64,000 nt of DNA from an uncultured Lachnospiraceae bacterium. Its GTDB lineage: Bacteria > Bacillota > Clostridia > Lachnospirales > Lachnospiraceae. Position 1 is the stretch's first letter. Every line of letters starts with the position of its first letter. The stretch spans positions 60,161 through 124,160 of the forward strand of contig CALWBQ010000005.1 of the NCBI GenBank assembly GCA_944376125.1, read 5' to 3'. Shown here piece by piece: positions 9,793 to 19,594 of the stretch. The position numbers were made by a program, and so were the translations under genes. The notes under the pieces were generated by a model that did no database searches, had not been told where the DNA came from, and worked only from the letters and a program-made list of their open reading frames with translations.

Positions 9793-10344
9793 TTATACGG
9801 TCATGACTTCTTTGGTCTTATTCTCAACGGCTTTATCCACCTTTTCGACCATCTTGTCTGTCAATTTCTGAATCTTCTCCTCCGCCTCTGCCTTCTCATC
9901 CTCGGAGATCTCTCCGGCTTTCTCCATCTTCTTAAACGCATCATTAGCATCCCGGCGAATATTTCTCATGGCAACCTTGGCGTTGTCGCCTTTCTTCTTG
10001 ACATCCTTTGCCAGCTCTTTTCTGCGCTCCTCCGTCAGCTCCGGAAATACCAGGCGGATCACACTCCCGTCATTGGTAGGATTGATTCCCAAATCCGAAA
10101 CCTGAATTGCTTTTTCTATAGGCTTTAACAGACTTCTCTCCCATGGCTGGATCACAATCATACGGGGCTCCGGCACAGAAATATTTCCCACCTGCTGAAT
10201 CGGCGTAGGACTTCCATAATAATCTACTTTAATCTTGTCCAAAACGTGGGGATTGGCTCTCCCTGCACGGATTGTCCCAAATTCGCTCAGCAGCGCATCC
10301 AGAGATTTGTTCATCTTGTCTTCGTAAATTTTAATATCCTGCAT
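9793..10344 (-). CDS. frr: Ribosome recycling factor
   Basis: Splits post-termination ribosomes together with EF-G. 183 aa, standard length. The domain I/II pattern is complete: an N-terminal helix with the [20 protein letters not shown] block at 27-46, [14 protein letters not shown] near 55, and a long Lys/Glu-rich C-terminal three-helix bundle. It is 12 bp downstream of pyrH, in the usual pyrH-frr pair, and is followed by a strong terminator. Confidence 0.98.
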   Translation of the reverse strand: MQDIKIYEDKMNKSLDALLSEFGTIRAGRANPHVLDKIKVDYYGSPTPIQQVGNISVPEPRMIVIQPWERSLLKPIEKAIQVSDLGINPTNDGSVIRLVFPELTEERRKELAKDVKKKGDNAKVAMRNIRRDANDAFKKMEKAGEISEDEKAEAEEKIQKLTDKMVEKVDKAVENKTKEVMTV

Positions 10345-10356
10345 AGTACCCTCCTG

Positions 10357-11058
10357 TTATGCGGTCACCAGTGTGCCGTTTATTTTCCCCTGCATGGCCA
10401 GGGCTATACTGTCCTTCTCATTGAGGCTGAAAACAGCCATGGGCATCTTGTGTTCCATACACATAATAGATGCCGTCAAATCTACCACCGCCAGCTTTTT
10501 ATCAATTACTTCCTGAATAGAAATAGTGTCATACTTTTTCGCATCAGGATTCACCTTCGGATCACTGTCATAGACCCCATCAATCGCCTTTGCCAACAGA
10601 ATACAGTCAGCCTCCATTTCGATTGCTCTCAAAGCAATCCCGGTATCAGTCGAAAAGTAAGGATGGCCTGTGCCGCCTGCAAAAAAGACTGCCTTTCCCT
10701 CCTCAAAGCATCGGTTCGCCCGGTCTTTTGAAAAAAGCTCCGTCATAGAACCGCAGACAAACGGGGTAAAAATCTCCGTCCCCATTCCCTCGCTCCGGAA
10801 TATCTCTGACACATAAATGCAGTTCATCACAGTAGCCAGCATCCCAATCTGATCCGCCTTTGTCCGATCGATCGCTTCGCTGGTTCTCCCGCGCCAGAAA
10901 TTGCCGCCGCCGATGACAATCCCCACCTGTACTCCTGCGTTCAGAGACAATTTCACCTGCCTGGCTACCTCCCGCACTGTATTTTCATCAAAGCCTGTCT
11001 TCTTAGGCCCTGCCAACGCTTCTCCGCTTAACTTTAAAAACACACGTCTCGTCTTCAT
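10357..11058 (-). CDS. pyrH: Uridylate (UMP) kinase
   Basis: Phosphorylates UMP to UDP; amino-acid-kinase fold, 233 aa, hexameric in the family. Visible motifs: KLSGEALAG at the N-terminus, GGGNFWRGR near 52, the switch region TGHPYFSTDTGIALRA near 138-155, and DGVYDSDP near 170. It has its own consensus promoter immediately upstream (11104-11132), so it does not depend on read-through from the opp operon that separates it from tsf. Confidence 0.98.
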   Translation of the reverse strand: MKTRRVFLKLSGEALAGPKKTGFDENTVREVARQVKLSLNAGVQVGIVIGGGNFWRGRTSEAIDRTKADQIGMLATVMNCIYVSEIFRSEGMGTEIFTPFVCGSMTELFSKDRANRCFEEGKAVFFAGGTGHPYFSTDTGIALRAIEMEADCILLAKAIDGVYDSDPKVNPDAKKYDTISIQEVIDKKLAVVDLTASIMCMEHKMPMAVFSLNEKDSIALAMQGKINGTLVTA

Positions 11059-11103
11059 CTGGTTCCGTCTCCTGTGATTTAATATCCTTTCAATTCTGGA
11101 GAC

Positions 11104-11132
11104 ATTATATCATAGAAACAAAAAACCTGCAA
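11104..11132 (-). promoter_or_regulatory. Sigma-A promoter for pyrH-frr
   Basis: Minus strand: -35 TTGCAG (11127-11132), 17-bp spacer, -10 TATAAT (11104-11109) with an extended TG dinucleotide one base before the -10. It is placed between the opp terminator and the pyrH ribosome site. Confidence 0.8.
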
Positions 11133-11133
11133 C

Positions 11134-11163
11134 AAAAACGGCCGCCCCAAAATGGGACGGCCG
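11134..11163 (-). terminator. Terminator of the opp operon
   Basis: Minus strand: CGGCCGTCCC stem, ATTTT loop, GGGGCGGCCG, then TTTTT. It begins about 40 bp after the oppA stop and directly precedes the pyrH promoter. Confidence 0.9.
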
Positions 11164-11201
11164 CTGTATCTTCACATGGCATTTAGCCTGTCTGAAACTG
11201 A

Positions 11202-12944
11202 TTAGTTTCTGGAAGTATAGCCAAAGAAGAAGTATCCAAGAGGAGTATAGTACATTCCATCGATATCATCTGCCAGCATGTAAGGCTGTGTATAGAAGTA
11301 AATCGGAGCCAGCACGCTGTCCTGACCGATCAGGATATCCTCTGCTTTGTGGAATGCTGCCATACGCTCAGCAGGATCAGAGGTTGCCTTAGCTGCATCA
11401 ATCTGTGCGTCGTATTCCGGATTGGAGTACTGAGCATCGTTGTTGCCGCCGTCGGTATACCACATATCCAGGAAGGAGCAGGGATCGTTGTAGTCTGCAA
11501 TCCAACCGTTGCGCGCGATCTGGTAGTCGCCCTGCTTACGGCTCTCCAGGAATACGTTCCAGTCCTGATTGCTCAGAGTAACAGTCACGCCCAGTTCTTC
11601 CTGCCACATGCTCTGAAGAGCCTCAGCGATTGCTTTGTGCTTGTCATCCGTGTTGTAGGTATACTCAACAGTCGGGAAGCCCTCTCCGTTCGGATAGCCA
11701 GCCTCTGCCAGAAGAGCACGTGCCTCCTCGCAGTTAGCCTCGTAATCCTCTTTTGCTACGCTGTAGTACTCGCCGCCTACAGTACGGAAGTCGTCGCCGC
11801 TTGCACCCTCAGCATCGTTCACGCCAGAAGGAACATATGCGGTTGCAGGAACCTCGCCGGCCTGGGACACATTCTCAACAATGTAGTTGCGGTCGATAAC
11901 CAGAGAGAATGCCTTGCGGATCCGCGGATCGGAGAACACTTCATCCTCGGTGTTGAAGCACACATAGTAGGTTCCCAGATAATCAGCGATGGTGATCTCG
12001 CCGGAAGCCAGGTAGTTGGCCATCTCATCTGTAGGGAAGTTCTCAATGAAATCCAGCTCGCCGCTGTTGAAAGCAGCCAGCATAGCGTTGGCATCGTCTA
12101 ACAGAGTAAATCTGATTCTGTCCGGGCCCAGATTCTCATAATCATAGTAATTTTCATTCTTTACTACATCGATATAGGCATTGTGAGACCATTCGCTCAT
12201 CTTGTACGGGCCGTTTCCAATGTAGGTATTTACATCGTAGGTCCACTCATCATTGCCTTCTACCATATCCTGGCGTACCGGGAAGGTTGCCGGGAATGCA
12301 GCGATCTCCAGGAAATACGGGCAGTCATAGGTCAGAACAATTTCCAGAGTCTTATCATCCAGAGCTGTTACAGCCAGTGTATCGGGATCAGCGGCCCCGG
12401 TAGACACCTCTGCATAACCCTTTACCATATCGATCATGTAGCAGTAGTCAGCAGCCGTCTCCGGGTTAGCCAGACGCTTCCAGCTGTATTCAAAATCGCC
12501 CGCAGTTACCGGCTGGCCGTCGGACCACTTTATTCCGTCGCGCAGAGTAAATACATAAGTAACTGTGCCATCATCATTTACAGTCTTCTCCCAGGATTCA
12601 GCCTGTCCAGGCGCGCTTATCGCATTGCCCTCACCGTCATCAGCCCATTTGATCAGACCTTCAAACATATGGTTGACCATAATTGCACCGTCTACTGCAG
12701 AGTTCAGTGCCGGGTCAATCGTCTGGGGTTCAGAAGCCAGGCAGACTGCCAGGTTATACTCACCGTCAGTCGTCTCAGCAGCCTCTGCGCTCTCAGCAGC
12801 AGTGGTCTCGGCCGCTTCTGTGTCTGCAGCAGCTGCAGTGGTAGCAGCTGTAGTCTCAGCGCTATCGCTGGAACCGCAGGCTGCCATGGAAACTGCCATG
12901 GCAGAAACCAGAGCCAGAGATGTGATTTTCTTCATCTTTCTCAT
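11202..12944 (-). CDS. oppA: Oligopeptide ABC transporter, substrate-binding lipoprotein
   Basis: Family 5 extracellular solute-binding protein, 580 aa from the start at 12944, which has AGGAGG in front; the open frame upstream lacks such a site. A Lys-rich N-terminus, a hydrophobic stretch and the lipobox MAAC at about residues 20-23 predict lipid anchoring. An Ala/Thr/Glu-rich linker of some 35 residues follows, then the SBP_bac_5 domain (ADGEGNAISAPGQAESWE, GIKWSDGQPVTAGDF). It is the last gene of the opp operon, where it would deliver peptides to OppB/OppC. CodY-type control is common for such operons, but I see no clear CodY box near the promoter. Confidence 0.93.
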   Translation of the reverse strand: MRKMKKITSLALVSAMAVSMAACGSSDSAETTAATTAAAADTEAAETTAAESAEAAETTDGEYNLAVCLASEPQTIDPALNSAVDGAIMVNHMFEGLIKWADDGEGNAISAPGQAESWEKTVNDDGTVTYVFTLRDGIKWSDGQPVTAGDFEYSWKRLANPETAADYCYMIDMVKGYAEVSTGAADPDTLAVTALDDKTLEIVLTYDCPYFLEIAAFPATFPVRQDMVEGNDEWTYDVNTYIGNGPYKMSEWSHNAYIDVVKNENYYDYENLGPDRIRFTLLDDANAMLAAFNSGELDFIENFPTDEMANYLASGEITIADYLGTYYVCFNTEDEVFSDPRIRKAFSLVIDRNYIVENVSQAGEVPATAYVPSGVNDAEGASGDDFRTVGGEYYSVAKEDYEANCEEARALLAEAGYPNGEGFPTVEYTYNTDDKHKAIAEALQSMWQEELGVTVTLSNQDWNVFLESRKQGDYQIARNGWIADYNDPCSFLDMWYTDGGNNDAQYSNPEYDAQIDAAKATSDPAERMAAFHKAEDILIGQDSVLAPIYFYTQPYMLADDIDGMYYTPLGYFFFGYTSRN

Positions 12945-13027
12945 AAATACAGATCCTCCTTCTTTTTTCGTGCATTCGCACATGAGCTTTGTATCGCAAT
13001 GTCCTACAGGACAATGATACCTTACAA

Positions 13028-14035
13028 TTACTGGTCCAGCAGATGGCACGCTGCCCAGTGTCCAGGTTCGTGTTCTTTAAACACAGGTGCTTCCTGGCTG
13101 CACTTTTCTGTCGCATAGGGACATCTGGTGTGGAACCGGCACCCGCTGGGCGGATTCATCGGACTGGGGATGTCGCCCTCCAGGACGATTCTGCTGCGCT
13201 TGCGGCTGATCTCCGGATCCGGGATCGGCACTGCCGACAGCAGCGTCTTTGTATAGGGGTGAATCGGATGGCGGTTCAATTCATAGCTCTCCCCTAATTC
13301 TACCAGAGAACCCAGATACATAACGCCGATCCGGTTGGAAATATGACGCACAACAGACAGGTCATGGGCAATAAACAGGTAGGTAAGCCCCAACTCCTGC
13401 TGCATGTCCTCCAACATGTTGACGACCTGAGACTGAATGGAAACATCCAGAGCGGAGATCGGCTCGTCACAGACGATAAATTCCGGTTTCACCGCCAAGG
13501 CTCTCGCAATGCCCACGCGCTGCTGCTGGCCTCCCGAAAACTCGTGGGGATAGCGGTTGGCATGCTCCGTATTAAGGCCGACTTTCCTCAAAAGCTCTTT
13601 GATCATGTCTGCCCGGTCTTTTTTGCTGGAGGCCAATTTATGGATATCAATGGCTTCCCCGATAATTTCGCCTACCGTCATACGGGGATCCAGGGAAGCG
13701 GAAGGATCCTGGAAGATAATCTGCATCTTCCGCCGATACGGCAGCATATTAACCGCCTTAGCCTTCCCCAGCGGCTTTCCGTCAGGCCCCAGAGGATTCT
13801 CATAGATCGGCGTCCCATCATAGATAATACTGCCGCCTGTCGGCTCATATAATCTGAGGATCGTTCTTCCGAGAGTCGTCTTCCCGCAGCCGGACTCTCC
13901 TACTAAGCCCAGCGTCTCTCCCTTCTTAATCGCGAAAGAGACATCCTGCACAGCCTGTACACCTGGGCCCTTTACTCCCTTTATAGGGAAATATTTCCTA
14001 AGATCTTTAATCTCAAGGAGTATCTTATCACTCAT
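13028..14035 (-). CDS. oppF: Oligopeptide ABC transporter ATP-binding protein (OppF type)
   Basis: 335-aa ATPase of a peptide importer. Walker [10 protein letters not shown] near 43, signature [15 protein letters not shown] near 165, Walker [13 protein letters not shown] near 183, H-loop AHD. The C-terminal oligopeptide-transporter extension holds a Cys cluster ([14 protein letters not shown]) that in this family can bind Fe-S. It overlaps the end of oppD by 8 bp, indicating translational coupling. It pairs with OppD as the ATPase heterodimer. Confidence 0.95.
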   Translation of the reverse strand: MSDKILLEIKDLRKYFPIKGVKGPGVQAVQDVSFAIKKGETLGLVGESGCGKTTLGRTILRLYEPTGGSIIYDGTPIYENPLGPDGKPLGKAKAVNMLPYRRKMQIIFQDPSASLDPRMTVGEIIGEAIDIHKLASSKKDRADMIKELLRKVGLNTEHANRYPHEFSGGQQQRVGIARALAVKPEFIVCDEPISALDVSIQSQVVNMLEDMQQELGLTYLFIAHDLSVVRHISNRIGVMYLGSLVELGESYELNRHPIHPYTKTLLSAVPIPDPEISRKRSRIVLEGDIPSPMNPPSGCRFHTRCPYATEKCSQEAPVFKEHEPGHWAACHLLDQ

Positions 14036-15053
14036 CAGCTTTCTCCTCCTTGTGCTCTAACTGCTCCTGAACCCGCAGCCAGCAGGCAGAGCGATGGTTC
14101 GTTCCTACCTCTATATAAGGAGGCATTTTCTTTAAGCAGATCTTCATGCAGTGCTCACAGCGAGGCGCAAACGGGCAGCCCTCCGGCGGGTTCAGCATAT
14201 CTACAGGCGTGCCCTCGATGGGAATCAGCCTTTCATAGCTCTCCGCATCCACGCGGGGCATGGAGCGAAGCAATCCCTTGGTATAAGGATGGGCCGGCCT
14301 GTAAAAAATGTCGTCCACTGGCCCTTGCTCAACCATCTTCCCTGCATACATAACGGACACCTTGTCACAGATATCTGCTACCACGCCCAGGTTATGGGTG
14401 ATAAAGATGATACCCATCTTTGTTTTTTTCTGGATATCCTTCATCAATTCCAAAATCTGCGCCTGGATCGTAACATCCAGAGCTGTAGTAGGCTCATCTG
14501 CAATCAGCAGCTGTGGGTGACAGATCAGCCCCATCGCAATCATAACACGCTGCCTCATGCCGCCTGAAAATTCGTGAGGATACTGCTTCATCCTCTTTTC
14601 TACATTATTAATCCCTACCAGTTCCATCATCTCCATGGCGCGCTTTTCCGCATCGCGCTTGGAAATCGATTTATCATGGGCACGGAGTGCTTCAACCAAC
14701 TGATTTCCGATGGTGAAAACTGGGTTCAAGCATGTCATGGGATTCTGGAAAATCATTGCAACACGATTTCCACGAAATGCTGTCATCTGTTCTTTCGTAA
14801 AATTGAGTACGTCTTCTCCTTCAAACGTTATGGAACCGCCGATCACTTTTCCGGGAGACTGGAGAAGACCTATGATCGAATAAGCCTCCACGCTCTTTCC
14901 AGAGCCGGATTCTCCTACTACGCCCATTACTTCCCCATAGTTCAGATCATAGGAAATGCCGCCTACAGCTTTAACCTCGCCGGCAGGGGTAAAGAAGGAG
15001 ACATGGAGGTCTCTTACTTCCAATAATTTCTGATTCTCTTTATTTTCAGCCAT
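14028..15053 (-). CDS. oppD: Oligopeptide ABC transporter ATP-binding protein (OppD type)
   Basis: 341-aa ATPase. Walker A GESGSGKSV near 49, signature FSGGMRQRV near 164, Walker B LLIADEPTTALD near 184, and a C-terminal Cys cluster (CPFAPRCEHCMKIC) typical of the Opp/Dpp family. It follows oppC by 15 bp and overlaps oppF. Together with OppF it powers uptake through OppB/OppC. Confidence 0.95.
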   Translation of the reverse strand: MAENKENQKLLEVRDLHVSFFTPAGEVKAVGGISYDLNYGEVMGVVGESGSGKSVEAYSIIGLLQSPGKVIGGSITFEGEDVLNFTKEQMTAFRGNRVAMIFQNPMTCLNPVFTIGNQLVEALRAHDKSISKRDAEKRAMEMMELVGINNVEKRMKQYPHEFSGGMRQRVMIAMGLICHPQLLIADEPTTALDVTIQAQILELMKDIQKKTKMGIIFITHNLGVVADICDKVSVMYAGKMVEQGPVDDIFYRPAHPYTKGLLRSMPRVDAESYERLIPIEGTPVDMLNPPEGCPFAPRCEHCMKICLKKMPPYIEVGTNHRSACWLRVQEQLEHKEEKADE

Positions 15054-15068
15054 TAAGCCTCCGCCTTT

Positions 15069-16424
15069 CTATTTCTTTAATTTCGGATCCAGAGCATCTC
15101 TCAGACCGTCTCCGAACAGGTTAAATGCCAAAATCATAACAGACAGTACGATTGCAGGAATAATCAGGCGGTATGTGTACGTGTACATGCCGCTGAGCGC
15201 ATCTGTCGCCATGGAGCCCAGACTGGGAAGCGGGGCGGAAACACCCACGCCCAAATAGGACAGGAAAGATTCCAGGAAAATAGCCGACGGAATCTGCAGA
15301 CAGGTGGTCACAACGATCTGTCCGATGCAGTTAGGAAGCAGATGTCTTCGGATAATTCTTCCTCCGGACGCCCCCAATGCTTTTGCCGCAGTAACATATT
15401 CCTGCTGTTTTAGCTGAAGAACCTGGCCGCGGATAATACGGCTCATGGTTACCCAGTAAAGCATTCCAAAGGCTATAAACAGAGAAATCAAGTTGGGGCC
15501 CAGAGTATTAACAAATGATTTCAGCGGCCCGCTACCCGAGTTTACATACTCTGTCAGAATCGGTTTCAGCGCCGTGGCAATCAGAAGCACCACCAGCATT
15601 TCCGGAACGGAATAGATAATCTCAACAATTCGCTGCATGACAGCGTCCACCTTGCCTCCAAAGTAGCCGGAAATCGACCCATATACGGCTCCGATCACCA
15701 AAACGAGAAGGGCGGCAAAAATGCCCACTGCCATGGATACCCTAGCGCCGTACATAACACGGACTAAAATATCTCTTCCATACATATCTGTACCAAAAAT
15801 GTGAGGGAATACATGTTCCCCTGCTGCTTTGCGCTCCAGCTCGTCCCTGGAGTATCCGAACAGCTTGGCCTTAATGCCTAATTCCTTGCGGATAGCCGCC
15901 GGATCCGTCTCTGCATCTTCAGCGGCAGCGCTGTTTGAGGAGGCTCTCGCCTGTGCACGGATAATAGCGATATCTTTTGCAGACAGCTCTTCACCATTTG
16001 CAGCAGCCTCTTCCTGGGCCTTGGCGATCATGGCGTCCACATCCATAACTTCACTTTCGGTTCTGGCAGCAATCTCCTCTTCCACCCGAATCTGATCCTC
16101 CAGGCTATAATGGAATGGATACAGATTTTCTGCACCGGAATTAAACTGATCATAGCCATAAGGAATCAGGAACGGTCCTACAAAAGCAAATAAAAACAAA
16201 AATATAATAACACCCAAAGCAACCATAGCGACAACGTTCTGCTTCAGTCTTCTCCAGGCGTCCTTCCAGTAGGACACACTGGCCCGTTCCGGAATGAAAT
16301 CTTCTTTTTCGTCCTGAGTAGCCGGTTCAAAATCCGCTGCTGTCAGCGAATTCCAATCCAGCATAGACTCCACATCAGGCTGCAGGGAGACCGGACAGCG
16401 TTTCATCTTTTTTTCTTTTGACAC
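15069..16424 (-). CDS. oppC: Oligopeptide ABC transporter permease OppC, with a large inserted loop
   Basis: 451-aa permease, about 150 aa longer than usual for OppC. It has a cytoplasmic N-terminus, a first membrane helix near 62-85 (VVAMVALGVIIFLFLFAFVG), then an unusual charged, Ala/Glu-rich, predicted helical segment from about 95 to 205. The standard DPP_transporter/BPD core follows (FGTDMYGRDILVRVMYGARVSMAVG near 215). The permease EAA-type loop (EYVTAAKALGASGGRIIRRH) lies near 345. The topology would place the insertion outside the membrane, near the receptor. Function of the insertion is unknown. Confidence 0.93.
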   Translation of the reverse strand: MSKEKKMKRCPVSLQPDVESMLDWNSLTAADFEPATQDEKEDFIPERASVSYWKDAWRRLKQNVVAMVALGVIIFLFLFAFVGPFLIPYGYDQFNSGAENLYPFHYSLEDQIRVEEEIAARTESEVMDVDAMIAKAQEEAAANGEELSAKDIAIIRAQARASSNSAAAEDAETDPAAIRKELGIKAKLFGYSRDELERKAAGEHVFPHIFGTDMYGRDILVRVMYGARVSMAVGIFAALLVLVIGAVYGSISGYFGGKVDAVMQRIVEIIYSVPEMLVVLLIATALKPILTEYVNSGSGPLKSFVNTLGPNLISLFIAFGMLYWVTMSRIIRGQVLQLKQQEYVTAAKALGASGGRIIRRHLLPNCIGQIVVTTCLQIPSAIFLESFLSYLGVGVSAPLPSLGSMATDALSGMYTYTYRLIIPAIVLSVMILAFNLFGDGLRDALDPKLKK

Positions 16425-16426
16425 GT

Positions 16427-17374
16427 TTACTCTCCCCCTTTTGTTAAATTGATTCTCGGATCTGCTAATTTGTACAGCAAGTCAACCACCACGTTCATCA
16501 GGATAATAAAACTTGCCAGGAAAATTGTTGTCCCCATAATAACCGGATAGTCTCTGTTCTGGATAGACTGGACAAAATAGCGCCCCAGCCCCGGAATAGA
16601 GAACACACTCTCCACGACGAAGCCGCCGCACAGAGTAAAGGCCACCTGGGGACCCAGGTAGGTAATAACAGGGATCAGCGCATTTCTCAGCGCATGTTTA
16701 AAGATAATCTTGCCATTTTTCAGCCCTTTCGCCCTCGCCGTCTTGATATACTCTTGATTCAGAGAATCCAGCATAGCTGATCTTGTCTGCCGGGCAGTGT
16801 AGCACATAGGATAGAACCCCAGAGCAAAACATGGCAGAACATAGGAACGCCAGCCTGCCGACGCATCAAAAATGGTCGGGAAGATTTTCAGGGAAGCAAT
16901 TCCGCCTGCCAGAGTTACCAGCAAAATGGAAGCCACCACGAAACTGGGGGTCGAAATTCCCAGGGTACAAATCACACGGAGAATACTGTCTGTCAGCTTT
17001 CCGCGCTTAAAGGCGGCCAGACAGCCCAGCGGAACCCCTACCAAAACTGCCCATACCAGGGCGATAGCGCCCACCTTCGCTGATACAGGAAACATCTCCA
17101 AAATTATACTTAATACTTCTCGGTTTCTCTGCATCTTTAATGATACACCGAAATCTCCGCGAAGCAGATTTTTCAAATACATACCCAACTGCACGATCAC
17201 AGGCTTATCCAAACCATACTTGGCATTTAAAGCCGCAATCGTTGCTTCGGACGGCGTTTTCTCACTGAGCCAAGGGCTTCCTGGAACTGCATTCATCAGG
17301 AGGAATGTGAGACAAGTTACCAGAAAGATCGTAACGATCGCCATTCCGATTCTCTTAGCAAAATATTTGGCCAT
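16427..17374 (-). CDS. oppB: Oligopeptide ABC transporter permease OppB
   Basis: 315-aa inner-membrane permease. The N-terminus is MAKYFAKRIGMAIVTIFLVTCLTFLLMNAVPGSPW, the usual first helix followed by a PG(S/D)P motif. The EAA loop EYIKTARAKGLKNGKIIFKHALRNA is near 210. It is the first gene of oppBCDF-oppA, behind an AAGGTG ribosome site and a candidate promoter, and is followed 2 bp later by oppC. Confidence 0.95.
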   Translation of the reverse strand: MAKYFAKRIGMAIVTIFLVTCLTFLLMNAVPGSPWLSEKTPSEATIAALNAKYGLDKPVIVQLGMYLKNLLRGDFGVSLKMQRNREVLSIILEMFPVSAKVGAIALVWAVLVGVPLGCLAAFKRGKLTDSILRVICTLGISTPSFVVASILLVTLAGGIASLKIFPTIFDASAGWRSYVLPCFALGFYPMCYTARQTRSAMLDSLNQEYIKTARAKGLKNGKIIFKHALRNALIPVITYLGPQVAFTLCGGFVVESVFSIPGLGRYFVQSIQNRDYPVIMGTTIFLASFIILMNVVVDLLYKLADPRINLTKGGE

Positions 17375-17388
17375 TTTATCACACCTTA

Positions 17389-17418
17389 TCTATAGAATTC
17401 GTTTCCAACATTTGTCAG
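17389..17418 (-). promoter_or_regulatory. Candidate sigma-A promoter for oppBCDFA
   Basis: Minus strand: -35 CTGACA (17413-17418), 18-bp spacer, -10 TATAGA (17389-17394), just upstream of oppB and downstream of the tsf terminator. Confidence 0.5.
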
Positions 17419-17463
17419 ACTTACAAAGACATTTGTTGCTGTGCAATGTACACAAAAGATTTT

Positions 17464-17496
17464 AAAAAAGCCCTTGAAACAAAATTTCAAGGGCTT
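17464..17496 (-). terminator. Terminator after tsf
   Basis: Minus strand: AAAGCCCTTGAAA stem, short loop, TTTCAAGGGCTTT, continuing into a T run. It separates rpsB-tsf from the opp operon. Confidence 0.88.
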
Positions 17497-17525
17497 TGTC
17501 AAATCGAACATACGATTAGAGCGGA

Positions 17526-18461
17526 TTACATCCCCATCTGTTTTGCAACTTCTTCTGCAAAATTCTCTTCTTTCTTTTCCATACCTTCGCCAGTTTCAAA
17601 ACGAACGAACTTCTTAATTGTTATCTTGGCATTGTTGGCTTTTGCTACTTCCTCGACGTACTTGCCAACAGTCTGCTTTCCATCTTCAGCCTTAACGTAT
17701 ACCTGATCCAGAAGGCAGATTTCTTTCAGCTCTTTGTTAATGCGCCCCATCACCATGCCTTCGATGATCTTATCATTTGCATCCGGCTTCTCGTTTCTAG
17801 CTGCAACAGTAAGGATTTCCTTTTCCTTCGCGATATAATCAGCGTCAACTTCGCTTCTGCTGGTATATAAAGGCTTCAGAGCTGCCGCCTGCATAGCAAC
17901 ATTCTTAGCCATCTCTTTAACCGCATCATTCACAACATCCGTCTGAACATCTACCAGAACGCCAATCTTTCCGCCTGCATGGATATAGGATGCAACAAAA
18001 CCATCCGGCTCCTCAACACGCTCAAACCTTCTGATATTCATATTCTCGCCGATCACTGCGATCTGAGCTGCCAGAGCTTCCTTCACAGTCATGCTCTCAT
18101 CTTTTGCCCACTTCTCAGCCATGAATTCATCCATATTCTGAGAGCTGCTGGCCAGAGCCTGAGCAGCCACATCTGCCACATATCCTCTGAACACTTCGTT
18201 CTTAGCAACGAAGTCCGTTTCCGCATTAACTTCTACAACAACCGCCTTCTTCTCATCATCGCTGACCAAAGTATAGGCAATCCCTTCCGCCGCAATTCTG
18301 CTGGCTTTCTTCTGAGCAGATGCAAGTCCCTTTTCTCTCAAGAACTCGACTGCCTTCTCCATATCTCCGTCAGTTGCTGTCAGCGCCTTCTTGCAATCCA
18401 TCATGCCCGCGCCGGTCATTTCTCTTAACTCTTTTACCATTGCTGCTGTAACTGCCGCCAT
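17526..18461 (-). CDS. tsf: Elongation factor Ts
   Basis: Nucleotide-exchange factor for EF-Tu. 311 aa from 18461; the frame is open five codons further, but GGAGGAATTCGAA before the inner ATG fixes the start. The N-terminal UBA-like motif (VKELREMTGAGMMDCKKAL) and the TDFVAKN block near 85 are present. It follows rpsB with a terminator-like attenuating hairpin in the gap. Confidence 0.98.
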   Translation of the reverse strand: MAAVTAAMVKELREMTGAGMMDCKKALTATDGDMEKAVEFLREKGLASAQKKASRIAAEGIAYTLVSDDEKKAVVVEVNAETDFVAKNEVFRGYVADVAAQALASSSQNMDEFMAEKWAKDESMTVKEALAAQIAVIGENMNIRRFERVEEPDGFVASYIHAGGKIGVLVDVQTDVVNDAVKEMAKNVAMQAAALKPLYTSRSEVDADYIAKEKEILTVAARNEKPDANDKIIEGMVMGRINKELKEICLLDQVYVKAEDGKQTVGKYVEEVAKANNAKITIKKFVRFETGEGMEKKEENFAEEVAKQMGM

Positions 18462-18529
18462 TTCGAATTCCTCCATCTGATTGATTGTTTTTCACTGTCG
18501 CTCCAGGCGGTCTCCCGCCTATTTCTACC

Positions 18530-18569
18530 AAAAAGATGCTTCAACCATCTTTTTCCCGGTCGAAGCATC
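18530..18569 (-). terminator. Hairpin with T run between rpsB and tsf (attenuator)
   Basis: Minus strand: GATGCTTCGACC pairs with GGTTGAAGCATC (one G-U pair) and is followed by TTTTT. In an otherwise continuous rpsB-tsf transcript this would partially reduce tsf expression relative to rpsB. Confidence 0.7.
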
Positions 18570-18585
18570 AATCCGTTGAGAATTA

Positions 18586-19329
18586 TTAAGCCTCTGCAGT
18601 CTCTTCCGCTTCGATTTCGCCGGCTGCCTCCAGCTCAGCATTCGCCTCGCCCTGATTTGCCTCAATAACAGCGTCAGCCATTTTGGAAACAATCAGCTTA
18701 ACAGCTCTGATCGCGTCATCGTTACCCGGAATGACATAATCCAGCTCTTCCGGATCACAGTTAGTATCAGCAATTCCAATCAACGGAATTCCCAGAGTAT
18801 GGGCTTCCTGAACACAAATTCTTTCTTTCTTCGGATCAACTACGAAGATCGCATCCGGCAGCTTCTTCATTTCCTTAATGCCGCCAAGGTTCTTCTCCAG
18901 TTTGTCCCATTCTTTCTTTAATGCGATAACTTCCTTTTTCGGAAGAACATCAAAAGTTCCATCCTCTGCCATGGTCTCAATCTCTTTCAGTCTGGCAACT
19001 CTGCTCTGGATGGTCTTGAAGTTGGTCAGCATACCGCCCAGCCATCTTTCGTTTACATAGAACATATTGCATCTCTCAGCCTCAGTCTTGATAGCATCCT
19101 GAGCCTGCTTCTTGGTACCCACAAACAGGATCGTACCGCCATTAGCAGCGATGTCTGCCACTGCTTTGTAAGCCTCATCGACCTTCCCCACAGACTTCTG
19201 CAGGTCAATAATATAGATACCGTTTCTCTCGGTATAGATGTAAGGAGCCATCTTAGGGTTCCATCTTCTTGTCTGGTGACCGAAATGTACGCCGGCTTCC
19301 AGAAGCTGTTTCATAGAAATTACGCTCAT
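18586..19329 (-). CDS. rpsB: 30S ribosomal protein S2
   Basis: 247 aa. The S2 signatures are clear: [19 protein letters not shown] at the N-terminus and [12 protein letters not shown] near 155, with [27 protein letters not shown] near 180-206. A Glu/Ala-rich tail follows, common in clostridial S2. It heads the rpsB-tsf operon behind a near-consensus promoter. Confidence 0.98.
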   Translation of the reverse strand: MSVISMKQLLEAGVHFGHQTRRWNPKMAPYIYTERNGIYIIDLQKSVGKVDEAYKAVADIAANGGTILFVGTKKQAQDAIKTEAERCNMFYVNERWLGGMLTNFKTIQSRVARLKEIETMAEDGTFDVLPKKEVIALKKEWDKLEKNLGGIKEMKKLPDAIFVVDPKKERICVQEAHTLGIPLIGIADTNCDPEELDYVIPGNDDAIRAVKLIVSKMADAVIEANQGEANAELEAAGEIEAEETAEA

Positions 19330-19508
19330 GTTTCTACCTCCATTTGGTTTTTGACATCCGCCTGCATCTCATGCTCCCGGGGAGACCTGACGCTCCGCAA
19401 TCTGCATACAGCAGATTTTATGAATCATCCAGGCACCTTCCCTCAGAATCCGCAGACGTGTTTTTTCGTAAGCCACTTTACTATATCATAAGACTATTGG
19501 TGATGCAA
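19330..19508 (-). promoter_or_regulatory. rpsB promoter and about 150-nt leader
   Basis: Minus strand: -35 TTGCAT (19503-19508), 17-bp spacer, -10 TATAGT (19480-19485). The leader down to the rpsB start holds a hairpin AATCTGC-TGTAT-GCAGATT and no reading frame. S2 leaders often bind S2 for autoregulation; whether this one does cannot be told by eye. Confidence 0.65.
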
Positions 19509-19594
19509 GTATTTTTTTTGACAATTTTGTCCATCTCCTGTCCGAACGCAAAGACTGCCCGCCTCTTTCAGTGACTTTCATCTGAAAATCATCT

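Noticed and set aside
12183..13118. Plus-strand open frame of 311 codons opposite oppA
   Set aside because: Antisense shadow; low complexity derived from the OppA linker and signal peptide.
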